A stretch of 64,000 nt of DNA from NCBI RefSeq assembly GCF_009727055.1, contig NC_052350.1:27869564-27933563 (forward strand), in the 5' to 3' direction. Within the stretch, counting starts at the first letter, position 1; each line of letters opens with the position of its first letter. The position numbers and the translations under genes were made by a program. Shown here piece by piece: positions 45,241 to 56,969 of this stretch. The stretch is from Benincasa hispida. Its lineage: Eukaryota; Streptophyta; Magnoliopsida; Cucurbitales; Cucurbitaceae. Under the pieces are notes generated by a model that was not told the DNA's origin, did not search any database, and saw nothing but the letters and a program-made list of their open reading frames with translations.

Positions 45241-46152
45241 TTCCTTGGCCTTAGCCTTCTTCTTCTCTTTCAACTAGCGAGGATAGTTCCGCTTCCAGTG
45301 CCCATCCTGGTTGCAATGGAAACATTTTCCTTTTTCAACTGGCATTGGTCGCCTACCTCTTTGTGCAACAAGTTGTGGGTTAGCAGGTGCCTTCCCTTTC
45401 CCTTTACCACTCTTCTTCTTCTTCCGCTTGGTAGTGTTGGAAGTAGAAGGTGCAAACTTAGTTCCTAAGGTCGAATCCCGATTGAACTTCTTAGATGATG
45501 AAGCAGCATTACCAACCTTCTTCTCCTTGCTTTTCAGCAAGGATTGGGATGTTTGCAACTCATTGAGGAGAGTTGTAAGGGAATAATCAACTTTGTTCAG
45601 CACAGCATTGCTGACAAAGTGCAGGAAGCTTTCTGGCAATGTTTGCATAATTGTGTTAACCTGGCTACCCTCATCGATGCGGGCCTCATCCATCTCCGCC
45701 ACATTAAAAGTGGACCATCATGTTCATAACGTGTTCTTGAATAGATGTACCCTCTTCCATTTTGGAGTTGAAGATGCATTTCAGAGCTTCATGTTTGAGT
45801 TGTCCAGACGGTTGTCCAAACATTTCCCACAGGGACTCCATGATCTCACGTGTAAAGATTATAGCCTCATGCTTCTTAGCCAAAACATTGTTCAGACTGG
45901 CCAAGATGTAAGCTCGGGCTTCTCATTTTTCCTTGTCCATTTCTCGTATGCCTTCCGAACATTTCAAATGACAGTTTGAGTTGGAATAGGAGGACACACC
46001 TCCGTAAGGATGAACTTTAGATCATCGATGATAAGAATGGTATTAATCGTGTTTTTCCTACTAACGTAGTTTTCGCCAGTTAATTTGCCAGCATTTAATA
46101 GAGGTAACGTGGATGTTGCCATTTTAAAGTTATTGAAAAAATGAACAAACAT
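45241..46152 (-). pseudogene. Copia gag with CCHC knuckle, family A
   Basis: Best start is the Met near 46122 (M-A-T-S-T-L-P-L-L-N-A-G-K-L-T-G-E-N-Y). The UBN2 core is in shifted frames (45904-45704: S-L-W-E-M-F-G-Q-P-S-G-Q-L; 45702-45274: A-S-S-S-K-K-F). A basic K-G-K-G-K-A-P-A-N-P linker precedes the intact knuckle C-F-H-C-N-Q-D-G-H-W-K-R-N-Y, whose last Cys is Tyr. Open frames on the + strand here are antisense shadows. Confidence 0.86.
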
Positions 46153-46154
46153 AA

Positions 46155-48350
46155 TAGCATTACCACTTTTAACACCAATTTTAGTTTTAGCAGAATAGTT
46201 CTAATGTAACCTAAGTGAAATGACATCTATTTTGCAATGATGCCCCAACGAGACAGGACAAAAGTCACCGGTGGGGTGATCAAGTGCCCCTTCACTGGGA
46301 TGAAACATTCTCAACCATTAGACAGAAACAACTCTTGTAACTAACTCTAACAATCACCATTTTTCGGTCTAGAATTTTTAACCTTTAACAATTATGCGTA
46401 AGTGTAATCCCTCATTTTAGGCCCTAGAGTCCGGCCCTAGTGCGCCCACCGTAGGAAAAAGCAGATTAGGACAAGAGATTAAAGCGACCTTATCCTATAT
46501 AGGAGATTAGATAAAGAGTCATGCAAAACTGTCATCCTTTAAGGGGACACTCCTAGGGTGCCTCGAGGTGATGCACAAAACATTATCCAACCTAATGAGA
46601 GAGATCGAGGGATATGTTGTCACACGTTTCGCTCCCACTTACTATGAACATTCTCTCCATTCACCTTGGTATTGACTTACCCCAAACACCATCCTTTAGG
46701 GGGACACTCTCAGAGTGCCTCGAGGCCGAGGATAGATCTCACGGTGTGAACATTAGGGAGAAACGTGAAAAGGTTTAAGTGAAGTATCATATACCCCAAG
46801 TACCTCCCACTAAATGTTCTACCTAGGGATTCATTAGCTTAGACAATCCAGCTACTAATTTTATCAAAGTGTGAGTTTCATTTGCTAAAAAAAAACTCTT
46901 GCTTTTGATAATTAAACAAGTTTGAATCAAGTCCCATTAAACACTTTAATAGACTATCATCAAATTTGCATGCATGCATCAAATCTATCTAATTCACCTT
47001 TCCTGGTAAGGGTGTTCCGTTTTCGTCACCTTAAAAACCCCAGCCTATACAAAACCCGCCTTAGATAAAAGGTTCTTTGTAGATAGATTTGTACATTTTT
47101 ATCTTTTATTAGTCAATTTAATCCTATTAAATCGATTAAAAGATTAAACTTATGTTTCTAATCTCATTAGAACTGCGATCTTAGGTCTACCTCAATCAAA
47201 TTTTAAAACTCTTTTAAAACATTATTTAACCTAAGTTTGCATGCATGTCTTTCTTATTGGTTTTAGTTCTAATTTCCATTATAACTCTTATTAAAGGAAA
47301 TAACCAAAATCATCCACATTGCTAAGCTAGACTAGGTATTTATAACTCTTATAAAATTAACCTATGTGTCATGCTTTATGTAATGTCCATTCATTACTAT
47401 ATATAACTCTTATACGAAAAAGTAATGAACTAAGCATTCACGCTTCCATCCACCCTTATACTATAACATTTATAATATAAAGATGATGCATGAATATGCT
47501 TAATGCATGTATAAATATAACTCTTATATTATATGATGCTTAAGCATGCTTTAAAGTAATTTTAATCATACAAGCTACTATATCATAACTCTTACAATAT
47601 AGAGATAATGCATGACAAAATGCATAACCTATGGTAAGATTTAAAACTATATGACATATAATTTAAACATACATCTCATGTACATTCATTAAAAATTAAT
47701 GGACCAGGATGATTAGCCTAAAAACTCGAAAATAAATTAAAACTATCTATTACATAAACCAATGAGTAAACCGGTTCAAACAGGCGAACTGGGTTTTAAA
47801 CCGCCCAGGCGAAGCCTAGCTTTCTGATCGTGTAGCTTTCTTTGTGATTGTCTACCCCCATCGTTTACATGATCGAGTAGCCAATACAAACCGATTGAGT
47901 AAACACTTTACTCGTTTGTTTAGCATCATCCAAATGATTGTTTAGTAAATACTACATGATCGAGTTAGAACTTTTCTACTCGATCATTTAGCCAAATCTA
48001 AACGATCGTTTAGCCTGGGCTACATGATCTGACCAACTCTTGGTCTTCTTTTTCCTCGAAGTAAACTGCATCTCCATGCCTTGAAGCTTCATCATAAGCG
48101 ACTCTTACAGACTCAAACTCTTTGAATTAAATACTCGATAGCAAGTTAATATGCCCAAAAACACAGGGGCTCTTACAATTAACTTTGAAATGTAAAAGAA
48201 AACAATAACAAGAGGCAATCATCCCAGAAACTCCATTAATCCATATCCATAAATACATTTAACACTTAAATATAATGTAGACATGCTTAAAATCCACCAA
48301 GAATGTAAAAGTAATTCAATACATCAATGGATTTGGATTATCAAAACAAC
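46155..48350 (-). other. Copia family A untranslated leader
   Basis: About 2.2 kb without coding signal between primer-binding site and gag. It carries two hairpin-motif copies (46533-46568, 46690-46732), a six-unit palindrome array (47279-47595) and an ACGATCGT-rich zone near the primer site (47820-48030), the same order as in family C. Confidence 0.75.
47279..47595 (-). repeat. Array of six short palindromes at ~60-bp period (family A leader)
   Basis: TATAACTCTTATA-type units are centred near 47285, 47346, 47407, 47467, 47522 and 47588. The spacing matches the family C array at 23338-23645, although the sequences between units have diverged. Confidence 0.8.
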
Positions 48351-48367
48351 CTGGCTCTCATACCAAT
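48351..48367 (-). promoter_or_regulatory. Primer-binding site, family A copia
   Basis: In reverse, TTGGTATGAGAGCCAG lies immediately inside the 5' LTR end. It resembles the initiator-Met tRNA 3' end complement TGGTATCAGAGC used by most plant copia elements. Confidence 0.85.
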
Positions 48368-50259
48368 TGAAGGAACTCTTATTCAAGAGAACCAGTGAGC
48401 GGAAGCAAGATCTTTCCATGCCCATTGTGAAAGAATAAACGCATTCACAAACATACAAGAATAGTTATGCATTATAAAGAAAATTACAGGATGCTTTCTT
48501 ACTAAAACAAAGGGAATCGAGAGACATACCTTTGAAGAACTCTTCTTCACGTATTCCCTCAATCTACACTGGTCAAATCTCGCTCTCGTTACAAACGTCT
48601 AGCAAAATCTCGCTCTTGTTGAAATCGTCTAGCAATCTCTCGCTCTTGTGAGTAATCGTCTAGCCGATCATCTAGCAATCTCTCGCTCTCATGAGCAATC
48701 GTTTAAGAACCAATCATCTAGAAATCTCTCGCTCGATCGTTTAGTCTCTCGAAAGGGCTACCGTATAGCTTTCTTTCGCTCGATCGATTACTAAAACAAT
48801 AATGAAACGATCTTCTCCAAAAATGAAAACTATTTTCATTTTTATTCTTCAGTTATTATAAACTGAAATTAACCTCCCATTTGCACGGTTAATGGAGAAA
48901 ATAAATAACCAACTAAAACAATTATCTTTTAATTGTTTTTATTATAAATAAATATAATAACTAACTTAACATATTATATTTATAACCTATAGTTTTAATA
49001 TCACATCATATGTAATATTTAAACCATAGTTATTTTCTCCTTTATTTAATACAAATCATATTTATATCAATTCCTCCAATTAATGTATCTAATACATAAA
49101 ATCAATTATATCACATATAATTGAAAATTTTTAATTATATCATAATCAAATTCCCTCTTGTTAATTTGAACACTTCAAACTAACCCAAAAATAGATTCTC
49201 AGCTTGAATCCATTGAGCTACCAAGGGGACCTTATGGACTTGTAGCTTGAAGCTCCAACGGTACATGAATAACTGACTAAACTCTTTAATCACAATATCC
49301 ACCATCCATTAACTGTCAGGCACTTCACTAAAGACTGATAGCTGCACTCTTTGCACTACAGATATATTTATGTGTCCATTGGATATAACCAATCAACAAT
49401 ACAATAATCCTTCACAGAGCGCTCGTAAGTATAGTTGGGCCAACTTACCGTGTTGTCCCTATAGTTACATCTAACTCTTTAAGTACCACTGATTCCCCTT
49501 ATGAACAGTACATCATAGTCCTACTATGAGTGAACACTTCTCGGGCCATGAGAAAGTGTGTGGCGCCACATTGCTCAAGTCCCGAAATCAACCCTTAAGG
49601 AAGCAATCTATCTACTTACCCCCTATGAATTCCATCTTGTGTAGTTAAGTTCTCAGCTCCCCAATCAGACGAATCCCAAAGTGGTAGGTTTGAGTCAGCA
49701 ATTTGGCCACTCGCACCCATGCAAATCAAAGGACTACCCTCATAGGCAGGAGTTCCCAACTCACTCAGGATTAAGGTCATGTTACCTATGGTCATCTTAG
49801 TGAAATGAAAGTCTCTGTCATGAACGACGTTATATAACGAGACTAAACATTTCGTGATCCAGTCTTATATAAACTCCTTTGTATAGGATACCTCCACTCG
49901 CATGTCTCCACATGAATGATTAGGATCAGACTATCTGTAGCACTTTACAACATTTGTAACATGTACAAAGCGGGTGGTAGTGTCACCAAGATAAGGTTTC
50001 CATCCTTTATCCATATACTATAGGCCATTTAGGTTACACTTAAGGCATGATCCACTTGTATGTCTCCACATACATGCTTAAGTTACAATGATAACCAGGG
50101 ATCTTAGTTTATTGGTTTGTGGTTAATGCAATTAAAGTATCCCATATTTTATAGACAATAGTGAAGAAAATATCTCATATTATTACATCACAAATGTTTG
50201 TTCATACACGTGTTTACAAACTACAGGACCCTACGAGATTTAGGGCAGTAACCCCAACA
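48368..50259 (-). repeat. 5' LTR of family A copia
   Basis: 1892 bp, read in reverse from TGTTGGGGTTACTGCCC to GTTCCTTCA. It contains the CTAGACGATT/CTCGCTCTCG repeat zone (48580-48725). Confidence 0.9.
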
Positions 50260-50569
50260 GGATGAATATTCTTCTCAAATCTAATCAATTGTATTCCATT
50301 TGAAAACAATAGTTGAAAAGGAATTTAAGAACAAAATACATGTTTCTAGTGTAACCATCAAGCTCACATCAATTGTTGTCTTACTTTAAAAATTCTACAT
50401 ATAAAAGGAATTAGGAGGTTGAGAGGAGTGAGTTTAGTTTTGTAAAATCTCTACAACATTGAAAGTAATAAAGAAAGAACATCCCATTGTACACATGAGG
50501 AAATTTGGTTAGTTCTTAGATTTGCATGTAAAGAAGATTGAGAATAAGTCAACTTGGATTATTGATCTC

Positions 50570-52119
50570 CAAGTGTTAAATATCTTGAACCCCTGAGGGG
50601 TGATGTATTTACTGCATGATTTGTTGATTGTCATTTTAATGAGACAATTTTTCAACATTAGGGGAGAAATTAAGAAATTGAAAAAATTAATTACATGAAA
50701 TGCATTATTATTGTCTTATTTAGATCTCCGTACAGATCATTGTAAACTTGAAGTTAAGAAAATAATTCATTTGCAAAATATAAAAAATTAATTACCAAAT
50801 GCATTTATAGATGCAAAGGAAGTAACTAAGTCACATATACCAGTTGCGAATGTTCCATAAAAAAATTGATATCTCAACACAAGTTGTCACTAATGAGTCT
50901 AAAACAGTGGGTTCCAAAGATAAAAATCCTTGAAAACGAAAAATAATTAATAGTGAAAAAGACTTGGTTGAGGATATAAATACCCATGAAGAAATCCTCG
51001 ACATAACTAGTGAGAAAGGTGAAATACCTAAAGATAATAATGAGATTTCAATAAACTATGTTATGTCAGAAAAAGATGGAATCGTACTAATGTAATTATT
51101 GACAACATTTTTGCATATAATATTTCTCTTGATATTATATCTGAAAATGAGGATCCTGAACCAAAATCTGTTGAAGAATGTCGACATAGAAAAGATTCGC
51201 TTCAGTGGAAAAAAGAAATCGAGGCAGAATTAAACTCACTTTCAAAATGTCAGGTTTTTGGACTAGTAGTCCGAACACCAGAAGGTGTTAAACCTGTGGG
51301 ATATAACTGGGTATTTGTAAGAAAAAGAAATGAAAATAATGAGGTCACAAGATATAAAGCAAGACTAGTTGTACAAGGTTTTTCACAAACACTTGGTATT
51401 GATTATGATGAGACATATTCTCCAGTGATGGATGCAATTACACTAAGATATTTAATTGGCTTGACTATATATAAAAGTTTGGGTATGCATCTTATGGATG
51501 TAGTCACAACATATTTATATGGATCTCTTGAAATGACATCTATATGAGAATCCCAGAAAGATTTAAGGTACCTGAAACATATACATCAAATTCTTGAGAA
51601 TGGTATTCAATAAAGTTATAAAGATCACTATATGGATTGAAACAATCAGGACGAATGTGGTACAATCGCCTGAGTGGATATTTATTGAAAGAAAGATATC
51701 AAAATAATCCAATATGTTCGTGTGTTTTTATAAAGAAATTGCAATCAGGATTTGCTATTATAACTGTATATGTTGATGACTTGAATATAATTGGAACTCT
51801 TGAAGAGATTTCAAAGACAATAGAATATCTTAAGAAAGAATTTGAGATGAAAGATCTCAAAAAAAAAAAAAATTTGCCTTGGTTTGCAAATTGAGCATTT
51901 AGTAGATGGAATATTTATTCATCAGTCAATTTACACAAGAAAAATTTTGAAAATATTTTATATGGACAAAGCACATCCATTAAATATTCCAATGAAAGTC
52001 CGTTAATTGGATATAAAGAAGGATATATTTTGACCTAAAAAAGATAATGAAGAACTTCTTGGTTCGAAAGTACCATATCTTAGTGCAATTGGTGCACTTA
52101 TGTATCTTGCTAATAATAC
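50570..52119 (+). pseudogene. Copia polyprotein fragment (integrase tail to RNase H), cut by the family B LTR
   Basis: A different copia lineage from families A-C. Readable blocks: P-S-V-K-Y-L-E-P-L and C-H-F-N-E-T-I-F (50570-50655), K-I-I-H-L-Q-N (about 50762), then RT with P-V-G-Y-N-W-V-F-V-R-K-R (51290), R-Y-K-A-R-L-V-V-Q-G-F-S-Q (51350), S-G-R-M-W-Y-N-R-L (51640), Y-V-D-D-L-N-I-I-G (active site, 51767) and Y-L-S-A-I-G-A-L-M-Y-L-A-N (52075-52115). The frame ends exactly where TGTTGGGG of the family B LTR starts. Stops near 51545 and 51890 break it. Confidence 0.87.
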
Positions 52120-54237
52120 TGTTGGGGTTGATACCCTAAAGTCTCGTGTCTTATAGTTTGTAAACAGTATGTACGAACGCTTGTGTTGTTAATATATGAT
52201 ATTTACTTTACATCTTATATTTTGCTCATTTACTTGTTTTATTTGCTTTACCACAAACCAATAAACATAAAATCCCTGGTTATATGTATGTGACTCAAAC
52301 ATGTATGTGGTGACATACAAGTGGATCATGTCTGGAGTGATAACCAAAAATGGTCTGTAGTATATGGATAAAGGAGGGAAATCTTATCCTAGTAATGCTA
52401 CGGACGTGGCCCGCTTTGTGGAATAGTCACAAGTGTTGTGACTTATCATTGATGGTCTGATCCTGATCATTCATGTTGGGGACATGCAAGCGGGGGCATC
52501 CTATACAAAGAATTTATATAATACCTGACCACGAAGTGTTAACGTCTCGTTATATAACACCGTTCATGACAAAGACTTCACTTCACTAGGATGACCATAG
52601 GTAATATGACCTCAATGCTGAGTGAGTTGGGAACTCCTGCCATTGAGGGCGATCCTTTGATTTGTATGGGTGCGAGTGGCCAGGTCGCCGATTCAAACCT
52701 ACCATTTTGGGGATTCGTCTGATTTGGGAGCTGGAAACTCAGCTACAATAGATGGAATTCACTCCTTCCATGAGGCAGGGGTAAGTAGAAGATGGCTCCC
52801 GTAAGGTCTGATTCCGGGGCTTGAATGATGTGGTGCCACATGCCTTCTCTTGACCCGAGAGGTGTTCACACATTGTTTGACTATGTTGTATTGTTCATTA
52901 GAGGAATCAGTGATACTTAAGGAGTGAGATGTAACTACGGGAGCAAAACGATAATTTGGCTCACCTGTACTTACGAGCATTTGTGAAGGGTCATCATACT
53001 CATTACTGGTTATATCTGATGGACACAGAAATATATCTGTGGTAAGAAGAGTTCAGCTATTGGTCTTTAGTGGAATGCCTGACAGTTAACAGATGGTGGA
53101 TCTCGTGGCTAAAGAGTTTAGTCAGCTATTCACGTACCATTGGAGCTTCGAGCCACAGTTCCATTCGGTCCTTTGGGTAGCTTGTATAAAGTCGAGAACC
53201 AGTATTTGGGTTAATTTGAAATGTTCAAATTGACAAGAGGAAGTTCAATTATATATGATATAATTGGACTGGATAATTATATATGATATAATTAGCAAAT
53301 ATATGAGATACATTATTTTGGAGGAAATAAGATATAAATATGATTTATATCAAGTAGAGGAGAAAATACTATAGTAGATATGTGATATCAAACTATAGGA
53401 TATAAATATAATATGATTATATTTATTAATTAATTAATGGATTAATTATATGATAATTAATCCTAATATCACGTTTGGACGTGGGTTAGTAGACAACATC
53501 AATTATGGTAACCGATGGGTTAAAATGAAAAATGTTTTCATTTTTTAGTCGTGCAATCGATAATCCGCCATTTTTTTGCCCAAAAATATTTTTTCGAGAG
53601 CGCACTGGTGTTGATCAAAATGATCGCTTAAGCATTTTCGAGAGACTATACGATAACTCTTCTCCGCCTGAATGATCGTCCACCTCGTGCTAAACGATCG
53701 TATAGTGTGCCGATTTTACTAAACGATTGTGTACCTTTTCCAAAACGATCGTTCAGTAAATCCTACACGATCGTGTAGCTCTTCCTAAACGATAAACACT
53801 TTTGCTATGCGAAAGCGTCGTTTTCTCTCCCACTTGCTTATCGCCTACACGATTCGTGTTTCCTCCGTCCTCTACCAAATTCACTAAAGCCCACACTTTG
53901 GGTTTTCACTCTGAGAATACCGGGAGCTCATTTGTGGTGGTGTTGTCCTCGTTGTGGTCGTGAGTTCGTGTTGATCGTGCTGCTGTAGTCAACGTTTTCC
54001 GCCGGGCATTGGTAGAACATTTGGAGGGTCCGCTGCGTTAGAGTTCCAGAGATTGAAGATAGTCTTAACCTGGTATGGAACTTTGTCTCCTTGTTATTTA
54101 TCTTTGTTCGTAGCATTCCGTTAATTATGTTTTGATTGCATAACTGTATATGTTGAATGTATAATGTTATATTTCGATCACGGTGAGATCGGAGCGATCC
54201 AAACGCGCTCATGGAACTCTCGGTATGAGATCCTTCA
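52120..54237 (+). repeat. 5' LTR of family B copia
   Basis: 2118 bp from TGTTGGGGTTGATACCC to GTATGAGATCCTTCA, directly followed by the primer-binding site. Several ACGATCGT-type palindromes lie in 53640-53800. Confidence 0.92.
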
Positions 54238-54238
54238 A

Positions 54239-54255
54239 TTGGTATAAGAGCCAGG
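54239..54255 (+). promoter_or_regulatory. Primer-binding site, family B copia
   Basis: TTGGTATAAGAGCCAGG directly after the LTR end, one base from the family A site and close to the initiator-Met tRNA complement. Confidence 0.87.
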
Positions 54256-55094
54256 TTCTGATACTCCGATTTCATCTGTTGCAACGAAATGAGATTTACA
54301 TTCTCGGTGGGTGCATATTCTATGTTGTTTAATTGTTAAATCTGCTGTGGATTTGTGGATTAATGGATGTTTTCAAGATGGTTTGCCTCGGTTTGATTTA
54401 AATCCTTTTACATTTGCAGTTATTTGTAAAGGCCCCTGCATTTTTTGGGCATTAATAATCGTTATCGAGTCCGTATTCAAAGTTTGTTTGAAGTTTTGAG
54501 TCGTTCATCGAAGTTCTGGGCAAAGGTTGCGGCTCTTCGAGGAAGAAGGCGATCTAGGGTTAATTGCATCATGCAGATGAAGTTCTATGCCATCGCTGTT
54601 CATCGCATCGTAAAGATGAAGGAGTACGCGATCGCTGATGAACGCATCGATTAAACGATGGGGAATGCGATCAAGAGTAGGTCGCATCGAGTTGATGATC
54701 GAGTACGTGATCGCTGGGTATCGCGTCGTGTAGACGATGAGATGCTCGCAGATCACTTAACACGCGAGCGCGCTAGACGACCGTTTAGGTCAGCAAGCTT
54801 TATCGCTTAGTAATTGACTAAATGATCGCTTAGTAACACAAGGTAAATTGTTTACCTGTCGTCGCGCTACACGATCGCATGGACGGTCAGGCTTCGTAGC
54901 CTCGTCGTCGTCTACACGATCGTTTACTTATTCTTCTATCGTCTAGTGCACGCTGAACGATCGTCTACCTGCCGAGTTTGCTACATGATGAAGACCTCCT
55001 GATGGTTCAAGACCCAGTTCGCCTACGAACCGGTTTGCTCGATGAAAAATATAATAGATAGGGTTTTTTCATTCTAATTTTTGTAAAGGCTCAT

Positions 55095-55122
55095 TGATGA
55101 CATGCAAAAATGCATGTCATCT
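55095..55122. repeat. Perfect 11-bp inverted repeat at the start of the gypsy LTR
   Basis: GATGACATGCA (55097-55107) and TGCATGTCATC (55110 onward) are exact reverse complements with a 2-3 nt A loop. The equivalent start of the Athila-like LTR also folds (TGATAACG/CGTTATCA). Confidence 0.9.
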
Positions 55123-55696
55123 TAGGCCTTTTACTTAGAATTGTGAAGGTTGTTAGGCAGAATATGCAGCAATCATGATAGGAATTCACGAGAAAGTAAG
55201 CTTGCATCGATCAGCATGTCAAATTTCAGCTAACCCTTTATTTTGCGTTAATTATGCGTTCAATGTTCTATTTTTGTAGCTAATGCAGGAAATGGATGCA
55301 AATGCAGAAACCAGACCACCGCATAGACGACTGCATATGAAGAAACTATCTATCGCAAAGGCAAACGCATCGATTAACGTATGGATGTTGCAGTAATCAG
55401 CCGTATGCGTCCATCGCATGGGAATTGCGCTCGTCAAGCGATTGCGGTCATCATGTAGGGTTGCGGTATTAAGCGAATTCAGTCATTGAATGATTGCGGC
55501 TACGCGACAACGCATACTAATGGGATCAACACAAGGTTGGTGGAATGAACGCATCAACGCATCTACCTCGAGAAAAACCCAAAGCTGATGCTGACATTTC
55601 ACCTACCACGCCGTTAGTGGCAGAGGTTCAGAAAGGACTAACGCGCCAAACGTCAGACTCAAAGTAGTCCAATTAATGTTGTCAGCGACCCAAGCT

Positions 55697-55704
55697 CTAT
55701 AAAT
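55697..55704 (+). promoter_or_regulatory. TATA box of the gypsy solo LTR
   Basis: CTCTATAAATAGAAGCG is a consensus plant TATA box. Transcription would start about 30 bp downstream, marking the U3/R boundary. Confidence 0.6.
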
Positions 55705-56669
55705 AGAAGCGAATGAGCTGAAATTCAAGTTACTTGTGATCCAAGGATTTTCCCCATGATTTAGACAAACTGCGTGAAAAGATGGCTGAGAGTTCTTCAC
55801 CTCCTTCATCCATTCCGAGTGACGACTGGAGCCTTCGACTGGAGATACATCTCGAGAGAGTCAGCTTCTCCGCCCATCCATGGTACCACCAACAGCCTTG
55901 ACGCACCATTCCATTTCCCTTTCTTTTCTTATATTGTATTGTATGACATTTTATGCTTAAGGAATTAATACAATTTGTTTTCAATGCACTTCTCTGTTTC
56001 CTTCGAATCCATCTCCATCTTCTTTTCTCAGCATCTTTACTTTCATTGCAACACTTAGTGGGATTGCTTGGGTATCGCATACTTAGTCATGTTGATTAGG
56101 GATATGAAGCATATAGCAACCCACCGAGAGGTGTGCGTTGTATGAGTGTGTGAGTAATCTTATTTGCTTAGTGTGAAGCTGCTTGTCTATAGGCTAACGC
56201 ATTGCTTGTCTATGAGTAAAGTTAGCAACAACCAACTACCTGGGAGGGTAAGTGGTTGGTCTCATTAAGCAATGTATGCATTCTTCACTAGGGATAGTAA
56301 CAATCTTAGATCAGCAAAGTTCATGCGGTAACCTTGCCCTATGAGCACTTCATTCATCATTTAGGCATACTTGGGAGAGTAGTCTAAAACACAAATCTAA
56401 GGCTCGGAAGAGTGGATTGGAACGCATAGGCAAGAATGGGGATCTTAGAAAAAAGCTCTGTTTGCTTCACACAGCGTATGCACCCTACAGATTGGATTTG
56501 CATGCGTCCAGTTAGTAGGATAAAGGGTTATGCGTCAGCCATGCTCATACGGCAAGAGCTAGTGAGCTGGTTATGGAGGTCTAAGCAGGCATAGGCTTCT
56601 TGGTAATATCGCGGATACACAACATACGTCCTAGAGTTAAGTTCACGTGTGTGTATCATGATTTCATGG

Positions 56670-56969
56670 NNNNNNNNNNNNNNNNNNNNNNNNNNNNNNN
56701 NNNNNNNNNNNNNNNNNNNNNNNNNNNNNNNNNNNNNNNNNNNNNNNNNNNNNNNNNNNNNNNNNNNNNNNNNNNNNNNNNNNNNNNNNNNNNNNNNNNN
56801 NNNNNNNNNNNNNNNNNNNNNNNNNNNNNNNNNNNNNNNNNNNNNNNNNNNNNNNNNNNNNNNNNNNNNNNNNNNNNNNNNNNNNNNNNNNNNNNNNNNN
56901 NNNNNNNNNNNNNNNNNNNNNNNNNNNNNNNNNNNNNNNNNNNNNNNNNNNNNNNNNNNNNNNNNNNNN
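56670..56969. other. Assembly gap, 300 N
   Basis: Exactly 300 N within the gypsy solo LTR. Open frames reported across it consist of unknown residues and are not genes. Confidence 1.

Larger units (their letters stand above)
38244..50259 (-). mobile_element. Copia element, family A, reverse strand, with nested solo LTR
   Basis: 5' LTR 50259-48368, primer-binding site 48367-48351 (TTGGTATGAGAGCCAG, initiator-Met tRNA type), leader about 48350-46155, gag 46152-45240, protease/pre-integrase, integrase, RT and RNase H down to 40095, 3' LTR 40093-38244. LTRs differ by about 9% in the stretch I compared, so the insertion is old. Flanks are GTATA (38239-38243) and GGATG (50260-50264), only 3 of 5 matching. 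The coding region has many stops. A family B solo LTR (42792-44847) lies inside pol. Confidence 0.88.

Noticed and set aside
45226..45979. Open frames on the + strand opposite the family A gag
   Set aside because: Antisense shadows of a reverse-strand gag whose knuckle and basic linker are clear.
50260..50264. GTATA/GGATG as a confident target duplication of the family A element
   Set aside because: Only 3 of 5 bases match; kept as a weak remark, not as proof of an intact insertion.
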